A stretch of 12,586 nt of DNA, taken from positions 3,766 through 16,351 of the forward strand of contig NZ_MUXU01000085.1 of the NCBI RefSeq assembly GCF_002014985.1, in the 5' to 3' direction. This document shows positions 6,523 to 12,586 of the stretch, piece after piece; the stretch's first letter is position 1; each line of letters opens with the position of its first letter. The stretch comes from Moraxella caviae. GTDB taxonomy: Bacteria; Pseudomonadota; Gammaproteobacteria; Pseudomonadales; Moraxellaceae. The position numbers and the translations under genes were made by a program. A model generated the notes under the pieces. The model saw only the letters and a program-made list of their open reading frames with translations, ran no database searches and had not been told where the DNA came from.

Positions 6523-6534
6523 ATTTAAAATTTG
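6520..6534. promoter_or_regulatory. 15-bp palindrome overlapping the roxA -35 box
   Basis: CAAATTT-A-AAATTTG is a perfect odd palindrome whose end overlaps TTGACA of the roxA promoter. It is a plausible operator but is purely A/T-rich in its core, so a chance origin cannot be excluded. Confidence 0.35.
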
Positions 6535-6765
6535 CCGTGAAATTCGCTTGTTTGATGGTGTGGATTTAGATTTGGGTTTTAAATTTTATGATAGTTTAGC
6601 AAGTTTTTCTCAAAAAACCAATTTAAAAATATCGTGAGTTAAAGCTATTTTATACAGCTGTCTTTTAAAAAGCTGATCGGTAAAAAATTTCAAAGTGAAA
6701 GCGGTGAAAAGTTGTCAGAAAGTTATGCGAAAATGGCTTTCACACCAGCAAATCAGCGAAAAATA

Positions 6766-6774
6766 TGCTACAAT
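6766..6774 (+). promoter_or_regulatory. prmB extended -10 promoter
   Basis: TGC-TACAAT is an extended -10 box (5/6 to TATAAT). No convincing -35 lies at the normal distance. The predicted start near 6781 gives a leader of about 140 nt before prmB. Confidence 0.5.
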
Positions 6775-6790
6775 AGACGATAAGTTTTTG

Positions 6791-6844
6791 TGCCAAAATG
6801 CGTGCTGGCAGCCATGTTTTGATGGGCTTAGGCGAGTTTTGGCA
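6791..6844 (+). promoter_or_regulatory. Foldable segment of the prmB leader
   Basis: TGCCAAAA (6791-6798) pairs perfectly with TTTTGGCA (6837-6844). Inside, AGCCAT (6810-6815) can pair with ATGG(G)CT (6822-6828) across GTTTTG with one bulged base. An 18-codon ATG frame (6798-6854, ending in FWQWI) overlaps the structure but lacks a ribosome-binding site. It matches no riboswitch class that I can recognise. Confidence 0.4.
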
Positions 6845-6919
6845 GTGGATTTGATTTTATCATTTATTTATAAATTTACTTTGTAATTTTATTTTGATTT
6901 AGTTTACAAAAGGAATGCT

Positions 6920-8065
6920 ATGTCGCACTCTGACAATATGAGCCAAGACGTTGATTTTGAAGGTGATTTTATCACGCCTGCTGATGAAGATGAGCAGGAT
7001 TTTGCTTATTATTTGGACGATGGCAATGATGAAATGACCCAAGCGGACATCGCCCAGCTGTATGCCGAGCTTGCCGAAGCGGAAAAAGAGCTGTCCACGA
7101 TTCGTGATTTTATCCGTTTTTGTGTAACCAAATTGCGCCAATATGACGTGGTGGTGGCGCAGGGTACGACCGATGAATTTGCCGAAAGTGCGGCGATTGT
7201 GCTGCATTCTTTGAATTTGACGTGGTCGGCAGATGAGCAGATTTTGGATTGTAAGCTGATTGGCGCAGAAAAACAAGCGGTGCTGACCTTGCTTTCTGAG
7301 CGCATCATTCAGCGTAAGCCTTTGAGTTATTTGATAAATTTGGCGTATTTTTGCAATATGCCGTTTTATGTGGACGAGCGCGTGTTGATTCCACGTTCGG
7401 CAATCGCTGAGCTGATTAACCAGCGTTTTTATCCGTATTTTGATGTGGAAGACGCCAAAAAATCGCAGTTTTTTGAGCATGGTTTGCCAGAGCTTGGCTT
7501 GTCTGCGCCAGAGCGCATTTTGGATTTATGCACAGGTTCAGGCTGTATCGCCATTGCGCTGGCGGCGGCATTCCCTGATGCCAATGTGGATGCAACCGAC
7601 ATTGACAAAGACGCACTAGAAGTGGCGTGGACAAACGTAGAGCATCACGATTTGGCGCACCAAGTAACGCTGATTGAGTCGGATTTATTTGCCAAAATTC
7701 CAGCGGAAAATCAGTACGAGCTGATTGTTACCAATCCGCCTTATGTGGACGCAGCGGCGATGGCGGATTTGCCACCAGAGTTTTTGCACGAGCCAGAACA
7801 CGCTTTGGCGGCAGGGCAAGACGGCTTGGATTTGGTGCATCAAATCTTGTACGCTGCGCCTGATTATCTGACGCGCGATGGGCTTTTGGTGTGTGAAGTG
7901 GGTGATAGCGAATGGCATTTACGCCAAGCCTATCCAGAGATCCAGTTTGACTGGCTAACCTTTGAAAAAGGCGGTAGCGGCGTGTTTGCCATCACTTGCG
8001 AAGAGCTGCTTGAATATCGTGAAGATTTCGCACGTCAAGTGGCGCGCGTCAAGGGCGAAGGCTGA
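6920..8065 (+). CDS. prmB: Ribosomal protein uL3 glutamine N5-methyltransferase PrmB
   Basis: PrmB methylates a glutamine (Gln150 in E. coli) of ribosomal protein uL3 with S-adenosylmethionine and aids 50S assembly. From about residue 57 the 381-residue protein follows E. coli PrmB closely: ELSTIRDFIRF, FYVDERVLIPRS (149-160), the SAM-binding DLCTGSGCIAIA (202-213) and the catalytic NPPY (272-275). The last motif marks N5-glutamine methyltransferases, and the long N-terminal part with LSYLIN separates PrmB from PrmC. The first ~45 residues are an extra acidic segment (about 15 Asp/Glu) absent from the 310-residue E. coli enzyme. A short insertion lies at about 172-195. AAAGGA 5 bases before the ATG supports this start and therefore the extension. 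A terminator follows. Confidence 0.95.
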   Translation: MSHSDNMSQDVDFEGDFITPADEDEQDFAYYLDDGNDEMTQADIAQLYAELAEAEKELSTIRDFIRFCVTKLRQYDVVVAQGTTDEFAESAAIVLHSLNLTWSADEQILDCKLIGAEKQAVLTLLSERIIQRKPLSYLINLAYFCNMPFYVDERVLIPRSAIAELINQRFYPYFDVEDAKKSQFFEHGLPELGLSAPERILDLCTGSGCIAIALAAAFPDANVDATDIDKDALEVAWTNVEHHDLAHQVTLIESDLFAKIPAENQYELIVTNPPYVDAAAMADLPPEFLHEPEHALAAGQDGLDLVHQILYAAPDYLTRDGLLVCEVGDSEWHLRQAYPEIQFDWLTFEKGGSGVFAITCEELLEYREDFARQVARVKGEG

Positions 8066-8082
8066 TTGCGTGGCATGGTTGC

Positions 8083-8153
8083 ACACCGCTAAGCCAGCCG
8101 CTTGCCAATTTGCAAAACTCACCGTGTGTGGGTTTTGTTTTGTAGAGCGGTGT
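8083..8153. repeat. Inverted repeat enclosing the prmB terminator
   Basis: ACACCGCT (8083-8090) is the perfect reverse complement of AGCGGTGT (8146-8153). The pair brackets the terminator hairpin at 8113-8137, giving a nested stem if both fold. The function is unknown. Confidence 0.45.
8113..8141 (+). terminator. Rho-independent terminator after prmB
   Basis: CAAAACTCAC (8113-8122) pairs with GTGGGTTTTG (8128-8137) around CGTGT, with one G-U pair, and is followed by TTTT. It lies 47 bases after the prmB stop and upstream of the radA promoter. Confidence 0.75.
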
Positions 8154-8210
8154 TGATGGACGTAAAGGTTTATGAACGTTTGTGCGCCTAGTGTGAAACG
8201 TGCGTTTATT

Positions 8211-8219
8211 TGATACAAT
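8211..8219 (+). promoter_or_regulatory. radA extended -10 promoter
   Basis: TGA-TACAAT is an extended -10 box (5/6 to TATAAT) with no clear -35. Predicted start is near 8226, giving a leader of about 25 nt. Downstream is the palindrome GTTAATTAAC (8230-8239), and TTAAC (8220-8224) adds an overlapping half-site, so a regulator site at the start is possible. Confidence 0.5.
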
Positions 8220-8250
8220 TTAACTTATTGTTAATTAACTGATTGATTTT

Positions 8251-9657
8251 ATGGCAAAAAAATCCAGCTATGTCTGCCAAGCGTGCGGTGCGCATTATGG
8301 CAAATGGTCGGGGCAATGCACCGATTGTGGCGAGTGGAATACGCTTGTAGAAGCGATGGACACAAGTTTGCCGCACCATCGCAGCGCACCAAAAGCCGCC
8401 AAGCCAAAAACTGCCAACTATGCAGGCGACACGTCAGGCGTGATGAATCTTGACCAAGTGGGCGTAACGCTAGAAACGCGTATGCCGACTGGCTTGGGTG
8501 AGTTTGACCGTGTGTTGGGCGGTGGTTTGGTGGCAGGTTCGGTGGTGCTGATTGGTGGCGATCCGGGTATTGGTAAGTCCACGATTTTATTGCAAACCGC
8601 CACAAATATGGCGAGTTTGGACAGCTTGGCAGGTTCGGCTTTGTACATCACAGGCGAAGAGAGCTTATCGCAAGTTGCCATGCGCGCCAAGCGTTTAGGT
8701 TTGCCGACTGACCGCTTGCGTGTGCTTGCTGAGACGAATGTAGACACTATTTGCCTTGCTTTATCTGCCGAGCAGCCAGCGATTGCCATCATTGATTCCA
8801 TTCAGACGCTGTACACCGAAGCCATCACGTCTGCACCGGGCGGCGTGGCGCAAATCCGTGAATCGGCAGCCATGCTGACTCGCTACGCCAAGCAAACAGG
8901 CACGGCGCTGTTTTTGGTGGGGCATGTTACCAAAGAAGGTTCGCTGGCTGGCCCTAGGGTGCTTGAGCATATGGTGGATACGGTGCTGTATTTTGAAGGG
9001 GAGAGCGACAGCCGTTTTCGCATGATTCGCGCGGTGAAAAACCGCTTTGGTGCGGTGAATGAGCTGGGAATTTTTGGCATGACGGATACAGGACTTAAAG
9101 AAGTCGCCAACCCATCGGCAATTTTCCTAAGCCGCTATGAAAAACCCATCGCAGGTTCGGTGGTGATGGTCAGTCGTGAAGGCACGCGGCCGCTTTTGGT
9201 GGAAGTACAAGCATTGGTGGACGATGCGCACGCCCAGCCAAGACGTATGGCGCTGGGTTTGGATTATCAGCGGCTTGCCATGCTGCTTGCGGTCATGCAC
9301 CGTCATGGCGGCATTCACACCAGCGGGCAGGACGTGTATGTGAACGTCGTGGGTGGTGTCAAGGTGATGGAAACGGGCAGTGATTTGGCGGTGCTTTTGG
9401 CGTGTGCGTCCAGTATTCGTGAGCGTGCGCTGCCGCCAAGGCTTGCGGTGTTTGGCGAAGTGGGCTTGTCTGGCGAGATTCGCCCTGTGCCAAATGGGCA
9501 AGAGCGTCTGCGTGAAGCGATGAAGCACGGATTTACGCACGCCATCATTCCTAAGGCAAATGCGCCCAAAGAAAACAGCACCCAATTTCAAGGCATTCAA
9601 GTGATTGCGGTGGACAGGCTGGACGAAGCGATTGACCGTGCGTTTGATTTGATTTAG
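8251..9657 (+). CDS. radA: DNA repair protein RadA (Sms)
   Basis: RadA is a RecA-like hexameric ATPase that promotes branch migration in recombination, repair and, in competent species, natural transformation. The 468-residue protein is near the usual 450-460. It begins with a four-cysteine zinc finger (C9, C12, C23, C26). Then comes the RecA-type ATPase with Walker A GGDPGIGKST (102-111), a Walker B region ending IIDSIQ (about 180-185) and the RadA-specific KNRFG (263-267). The C-terminal Lon-like domain contains PLLVEVQALV and GEVGLSGEIRPV. ATG 8251 puts the zinc finger at the expected place. There is no Shine-Dalgarno sequence. It is a single transcription unit between the prmB terminator and the ABC transporter genes. 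Confidence 0.98.
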   Translation: MAKKSSYVCQACGAHYGKWSGQCTDCGEWNTLVEAMDTSLPHHRSAPKAAKPKTANYAGDTSGVMNLDQVGVTLETRMPTGLGEFDRVLGGGLVAGSVVLIGGDPGIGKSTILLQTATNMASLDSLAGSALYITGEESLSQVAMRAKRLGLPTDRLRVLAETNVDTICLALSAEQPAIAIIDSIQTLYTEAITSAPGGVAQIRESAAMLTRYAKQTGTALFLVGHVTKEGSLAGPRVLEHMVDTVLYFEGESDSRFRMIRAVKNRFGAVNELGIFGMTDTGLKEVANPSAIFLSRYEKPIAGSVVMVSREGTRPLLVEVQALVDDAHAQPRRMALGLDYQRLAMLLAVMHRHGGIHTSGQDVYVNVVGGVKVMETGSDLAVLLACASSIRERALPPRLAVFGEVGLSGEIRPVPNGQERLREAMKHGFTHAIIPKANAPKENSTQFQGIQVIAVDRLDEAIDRAFDLI

Positions 9658-9694
9658 CGTTGGTTTTAAGTGGTGAAATTTTATTCGTTAATTT

Positions 9695-9757
9695 CATTCA
9701 CAAACCCAAACCGTTTTTAAACCCATTGTCATTCACTGCATTTTATCCGCCATTCAC
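9695..9757. repeat. Three CATTCAC direct repeats before the ABC permease gene
   Basis: CATTCAC occurs at 9695-9701, 9730-9736 and 9751-9757, that is 35 and 21 bases apart, all in the 118-bp gap before the permease. The 21-base step equals two helical turns, which would suit an activator or repressor. No good promoter or TPP riboswitch can be placed in this gap. Confidence 0.4.
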
Positions 9758-9775
9758 CGATAAGCTGAGTACATC

Positions 9776-10540
9776 ATGCCAACTGCGCTAAAATCCTTGC
9801 TGCTTTTTGTGCGCCGCTACAGCGTGGTGGCGGTGCTGCTTGCGCTGTGGCAAGCGGTGGTGGCGTTTGGGTTGCTGCCTGATTATCTGTTGCCATCGCC
9901 TGTGCAAATCGTGGCGGCATTCATTGATGATTTTTGGCTGCTGATGAATCACGCCAAATACACGCTTTTGACGGCACTGATTGGTACGTTGATTGGGCTT
10001 TTGCTGAGTTTTGTGCTGTCGATTTTGATGGATTTGTCGGCAGGTTTTAAAGAAAAAATCTATCCGCTGTTGCTGCTCAATCAGACCATTCCGACCATCG
10101 CCATTGCGCCGCTTTTGGTGATTTGGCTGGGCTATGGCATTTTGCCAAAAGTGGTGCTGGTAGTGCTGTCGGTGTTTTTTCCGATGACGATTGCGCTGAT
10201 TGACGGCTATCAATCGGTGGAAAAAGAGCAGCTCAATCTTTTTAAATCCATGAAAGCCAGCACTTATCAAAGCTACCGCTACCTAAAAATTCCTTCTGCG
10301 ATGGGTTATTTTTTCACAGGGCTAAAAGTGGCGATGTCTTATGCACTGGTGTCTGCGGTGGTGGCGGAGTGGCTGGGCGGCTATCACGGGCTTGGCGTGT
10401 ACATGACGCGCGTGCGCAAATCTTATGAGCTGGATAATATGTTTGCGGTGATTTTTTTCATCAGTGTGCTGACGCTGCTTTTGATTGGGCTGATTAAGCT
10501 GATTGAGCGGCGTGTGTTGGCGTATCAGCCAAGAGATTAG
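9776..10540 (+). CDS. ABC transporter permease, ThiX-like (BPD_transp_1)
   Basis: Inner-membrane permease of an ABC importer. The 254-residue protein has about six membrane segments: roughly 12-32, 62-85, 93-117 and 123-142, then two more in the last third. The coupling loop at about 142-176 (DGYQSVEKEQLNLFKSMKAS, then IPSA) is the EAA-type segment that contacts the ATPase. It resembles the SsuC/TauC/ThiX branch. The substrate assignment rests on the downstream NMT1/THI5-family lipoprotein, so pyrimidine import is an inference. The ATG at 9776 lacks a strong Shine-Dalgarno (GAG 7 bases upstream). It is separated from the lipoprotein gene by 140 bp of repeat-rich DNA. Confidence 0.9.
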   Translation: MPTALKSLLLFVRRYSVVAVLLALWQAVVAFGLLPDYLLPSPVQIVAAFIDDFWLLMNHAKYTLLTALIGTLIGLLLSFVLSILMDLSAGFKEKIYPLLLLNQTIPTIAIAPLLVIWLGYGILPKVVLVVLSVFFPMTIALIDGYQSVEKEQLNLFKSMKASTYQSYRYLKIPSAMGYFFTGLKVAMSYALVSAVVAEWLGGYHGLGVYMTRVRKSYELDNMFAVIFFISVLTLLLIGLIKLIERRVLAYQPRD

Positions 10541-10552
10541 AAAAGTTTTTAA

Positions 10553-10568
10553 TTACAATAAGTTGTAA
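10553..10568. promoter_or_regulatory. 16-bp dyad in the permease-lipoprotein gap
   Basis: TTACAA-TAAG-TTGTAA is a perfect inverted repeat 12 bases after the permease stop. It contains TACAAT, a possible -10 box, though no -35 is seen. It may be an operator for internal control of the lipoprotein gene or a small mRNA hairpin. Confidence 0.4.
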
Positions 10569-10577
10569 GAAAAGTAC

Positions 10578-10638
10578 TGCAAAATTAAATGACAAGACAA
10601 AGTTGCAAAACCAATTTTATCAAGCTGGCCTTGCAAAA
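10578..10638. repeat. Three TGCAAAA direct repeats before the lipoprotein gene
   Basis: TGCAAAA occurs at 10578-10584, 10604-10610 and 10632-10638, spaced 26 and 28 bases. The last two extend to TTGCAAAA followed by similar NCANTTTT sequence. They lie between the permease and the lipoprotein genes. Confidence 0.4.
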
Positions 10639-10680
10639 TCAGTTTTCCAAAAATAATTTCATCAAAAAGGACTCACAGCG

Positions 10681-11805
10681 ATGACGCTTTACCGCAGCAA
10701 ATTCACCCAAAACTTTACTCAAAGCGTGTTTTTCAGTAAACAAGCTGCACCATCAAATCAGCAAAGCACTGACGAGAAATCCGCACAAATTACAAAAAGC
10801 AAAACATACACGCAGCGATTACTGCCTGTATTGGCTGGCGTTTTTGTAATTACAGGGTGCGCACAAAGTGGTGATAACGAAAGTGCAAAAAATACGGCTG
10901 ATGAGCTTATCATTGCGCTTGATTGGGTGCCAAATACCAATCACACAGGGCTGTATGTGGCGATTGAGCAGGGGTATTTTGCCCAAGAAGGCTTAAGCGC
11001 AACCATCGTACAGCCAAGCGAAGACAGTGCTTCGGTGCTGGTGGCAAGTCAGCGCGCGGATTTGGGCGTGTATTTTCAGCCGAACATGGTAAAACGTCTT
11101 GTCAAAGGCGAGCCGATTACCGCCATCGCCGCCATTGCTCAGCATAACAGCGTGGGGCTTTTATCCTTGCAATCGTTGGGCGCAAAATCGCCAGCGGATT
11201 TGCACGGCAAGCGTTATTCCACTTGGGAAGATGCGGTAGACGATGCGACTGTGGCAAACGTCGTGGGCGCACCGCTCAATCCTGTGCCGGGTGAAAGCAC
11301 GGACGCAACAACGGCTTTGCGCATGGGATTGTTTGATTATGTGCTGGCGTATTACAGCTGGGACGGCATTCACGCAGGGCTAAAAGGTGTGCCGACCAAC
11401 TTTTTTTATTTAAAAGACGCCAATCCAACCTTTGATTATTATGCGCCTGTGCTGATTGCCAATAACGAAAAGCTTGCGCAAAATCCAGAACGTTACAAAA
11501 AAGCCTTAAACGCCATCAGTAAAGGCTATCAATACGCTGCGCAAAATCCTGAACAAAGTGCCAAAATTCTACTCAAGTACGCGCCAGAAACGAACAGCGA
11601 GCTTGCCCATGCCAGCCAAGCCTTTATGTCGCAGCAGTATTTGGCGGCGGACGGCAGCTGGGGTTATTTTGATGACGCACGCTGGAATCGCTTTTATCGC
11701 TGGGTGTATGAGCAGGGTTTGGTTGATAAACCGTTTGCCGATGGCGCAGGCATGAGCAATGACTATTTGCCTGCCAAATCTGCTGCTGACAGCCAAACGC
11801 CTTGA
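10681..11805 (+). CDS. ABC transporter substrate-binding lipoprotein, NMT1/THI5 family (ThiY-like)
   Basis: Predicted periplasmic, lipid-anchored binding protein of 374 residues. Residues 75-90 read ELIIALDWVPNTNHTG, the hallmark opening of the NMT1/THI5 family, followed by GLYVAIEQGYF and a binding-protein fold to the end. ThiY members bind thiamine pyrimidine precursors (formylaminopyrimidine or HMP). The yeast enzyme motif CCCFC is absent, as expected for a transporter. A lipobox VITGC places the lipid-bearing cysteine at 60. The hydrophobic signal core is residues 47-58, so about 40 polar residues precede it, which is unusually long. AAGGA upstream of the ATG at 10681 supports this start, and no ATG, GTG or TTG codon lies between residue 16 and the signal core. 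The exact substrate is unproven. Confidence 0.88.
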   Translation: MTLYRSKFTQNFTQSVFFSKQAAPSNQQSTDEKSAQITKSKTYTQRLLPVLAGVFVITGCAQSGDNESAKNTADELIIALDWVPNTNHTGLYVAIEQGYFAQEGLSATIVQPSEDSASVLVASQRADLGVYFQPNMVKRLVKGEPITAIAAIAQHNSVGLLSLQSLGAKSPADLHGKRYSTWEDAVDDATVANVVGAPLNPVPGESTDATTALRMGLFDYVLAYYSWDGIHAGLKGVPTNFFYLKDANPTFDYYAPVLIANNEKLAQNPERYKKALNAISKGYQYAAQNPEQSAKILLKYAPETNSELAHASQAFMSQQYLAADGSWGYFDDARWNRFYRWVYEQGLVDKPFADGAGMSNDYLPAKSAADSQTP

Positions 11806-11835
11806 GTTAAAACGGTTTTATTTAAATTGCTTGCC

Positions 11836-12586
11836 ATGACACAACGCCACGCCCAAAATTCCAAGCATAAACTTACCTTAAAAAACATCAGCCATTGCTT
11901 TGGTGCGGTGGCGGTGCTTGATGATGTGTCGCTAGAAGTGCGCACAGGCAGCGTGGTGGCGATTGTGGGTGCCAGCGGCTCTGGCAAGACGACTTTATTT
12001 CACATTGCTGCTGGGCTGATTGCGCCAGACGCAGGCGTGGTCAGTATTGATGGGCAAGATGTTACGGGCAAGGCGGGGCAAGTCGGCTATATGCTGCAAA
12101 AGGATTTGCTACTGCCGTTTTATCGTGTGTATGACAACATCGCGCTGCCATTGATACTGCAAAACCTACCAAAAGATGAAATCGCCCAGCGCATCATGCC
12201 CAAACTTGACGATTTTGGGCTTAGCGAGCACATACAAAAATATCCGCACGAGCTGTCAGGTGGGCAACGCCAACGCGCGGCACTACTGCGTACTTATCTG
12301 GCGAATGATGAAATTATGCTGCTGGACGAGCCGTTTTCTGCGCTTGATTACATCACCAAACGTGCCATGCACGCATGGTTTGCGGCATTTCAGCAGCGCA
12401 CTGGTTTGACTTGCCTGATGATTACGCACGACATTGACGAAGCCATGGCGCTTGCCGATTGTGTGTACGTTTTAAAAGGCAAGGTGCATGATAAAGCGCA
12501 AAACGAGAGTGAAAAACACGGCGCAACGCTTAGCCAGCCGTTTATCGTACCAAAAAGCGAAAATTTTCGGCTATTTTCAAAACCCG
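11836..12586 (+). CDS. ABC transporter ATP-binding protein, ThiZ-like (3' end cut off)
   Basis: ATPase of the importer; 250 residues are visible and the frame is still open at the window edge. All nucleotide-binding motifs are present: Walker A GASGSGKT (45-52), Q-loop Q88 in YMLQKD, signature LSGGQ (140-144), Walker B IMLLDE (160-165) and the switch histidine H198 in ITHD. It resembles the nitrate/sulfonate/taurine/pyrimidine type (SsuB, TauB, ThiZ), which run about 240-270 residues, so little is missing. It starts 30 bp after the lipoprotein stop and is probably cotranscribed. There is no Shine-Dalgarno sequence. An odd palindrome TAAAAC-G-GTTTTA lies in the short gap. Confidence 0.93.
   Translation, partial: MTQRHAQNSKHKLTLKNISHCFGAVAVLDDVSLEVRTGSVVAIVGASGSGKTTLFHIAAGLIAPDAGVVSIDGQDVTGKAGQVGYMLQKDLLLPFYRVYDNIALPLILQNLPKDEIAQRIMPKLDDFGLSEHIQKYPHELSGGQRQRAALLRTYLANDEIMLLDEPFSALDYITKRAMHAWFAAFQQRTGLTCLMITHDIDEAMALADCVYVLKGKVHDKAQNESEKHGATLSQPFIVPKSENFRLFSKP

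Larger units (their letters stand above)
6453..6919. other. Divergent roxA/prmB intergenic region
   Basis: This 467-base gap between two divergent genes contains the roxA promoter and palindrome on the left and the prmB promoter with a foldable leader (6781-6919) on the right. The middle (about 6540-6760) is AT-rich with recurring AAGCT/AGCTG and TTTTAAA words. Two open frames of 60-63 codons occur, but neither has a ribosome-binding site or protein-like composition. Confidence 0.7.

Noticed and set aside
6455..6886. Two plus-strand ORFs of 60 and 63 codons between roxA and prmB
   Set aside because: No ribosome-binding site, overlap with promoter elements, and composition unlike a protein.
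7962..8156. 64-codon ORF overlapping the 3' end of prmB
   Set aside because: Its first half is a frame shadow of prmB and its second half crosses the prmB terminator.
9127..9600. 157-codon minus-strand ORF inside radA, and similar long antisense frames in mnmG and the permease
   Set aside because: They lie wholly inside strongly conserved genes and have histidine/arginine/glutamine-rich shadow composition.
9674..9696. Terminator after radA
   Set aside because: TGAAATT/AATTTCA can pair, but the stem is nearly all A/T and no T run follows.
9658..9775. TPP riboswitch ahead of the permease
   Set aside because: A CTGAG occurs at 9765-9769 but none of the other conserved core segments is present.

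Overview
The window looks like chromosomal DNA from a gammaproteobacterium of the family Moraxellaceae, most likely Moraxella or a close relative. The basis is the moderately low GC content, AT-rich gaps full of A/T runs, TTG/TTA/GCC/AAA-heavy codon use, and proteins that match gammaproteobacterial housekeeping families. Genus is an inference from style; no species marker is present. I saw no phage, IS element, CRISPR array, rRNA or tRNA.

Layout, left to right. The left edge (1-84) is a tandem array of a 12-bp unit, followed by an AT-rich, hairpin-rich stretch to 486 with a possible promoter and two competing small-ORF candidates. Then come ispF (isoprenoid precursor synthesis), grxD (monothiol glutaredoxin for Fe-S cluster handling) with a clear terminator, a small unrecognised 112-residue protein, and a 304-bp gap of degenerate CTTTAAAAA repeats before mnmG (tRNA wobble-uridine modification). 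An AEC-family membrane transporter follows, with a promoter whose -10 box sits exactly at the centre of a long inverted repeat. A bidirectional terminator separates it from the convergent roxA.

roxA (ribosomal protein uL16 arginine hydroxylase, minus strand) and prmB (ribosomal protein uL3 glutamine methyltransferase, plus strand) are divergent across a 467-bp gap. Two enzymes that modify large-subunit ribosomal proteins are therefore back to back. PrmB carries an unusual acidic N-terminal extension of about 45 residues. After a terminator comes radA (DNA recombination/repair ATPase). The right end is an ABC importer in the order permease, substrate-binding lipoprotein, ATPase. The lipoprotein belongs to the NMT1/THI5 family, so the likely cargo is a thiamine-type pyrimidine precursor. 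The ATPase runs off the right edge.

Most genes are ordinary housekeeping functions and I do not see a clear new multi-gene system. The less ordinary content is between the genes: the 12-bp array, a 9-10-bp motif (AGTGGTGAAA) found in four intergenic places but in no gene, the dyad on the transporter promoter, a foldable prmB leader, and repeated elements ahead of the ABC genes. Promoters recur as TGn-TACAAT extended -10 boxes, and most start codons lack a good Shine-Dalgarno sequence.
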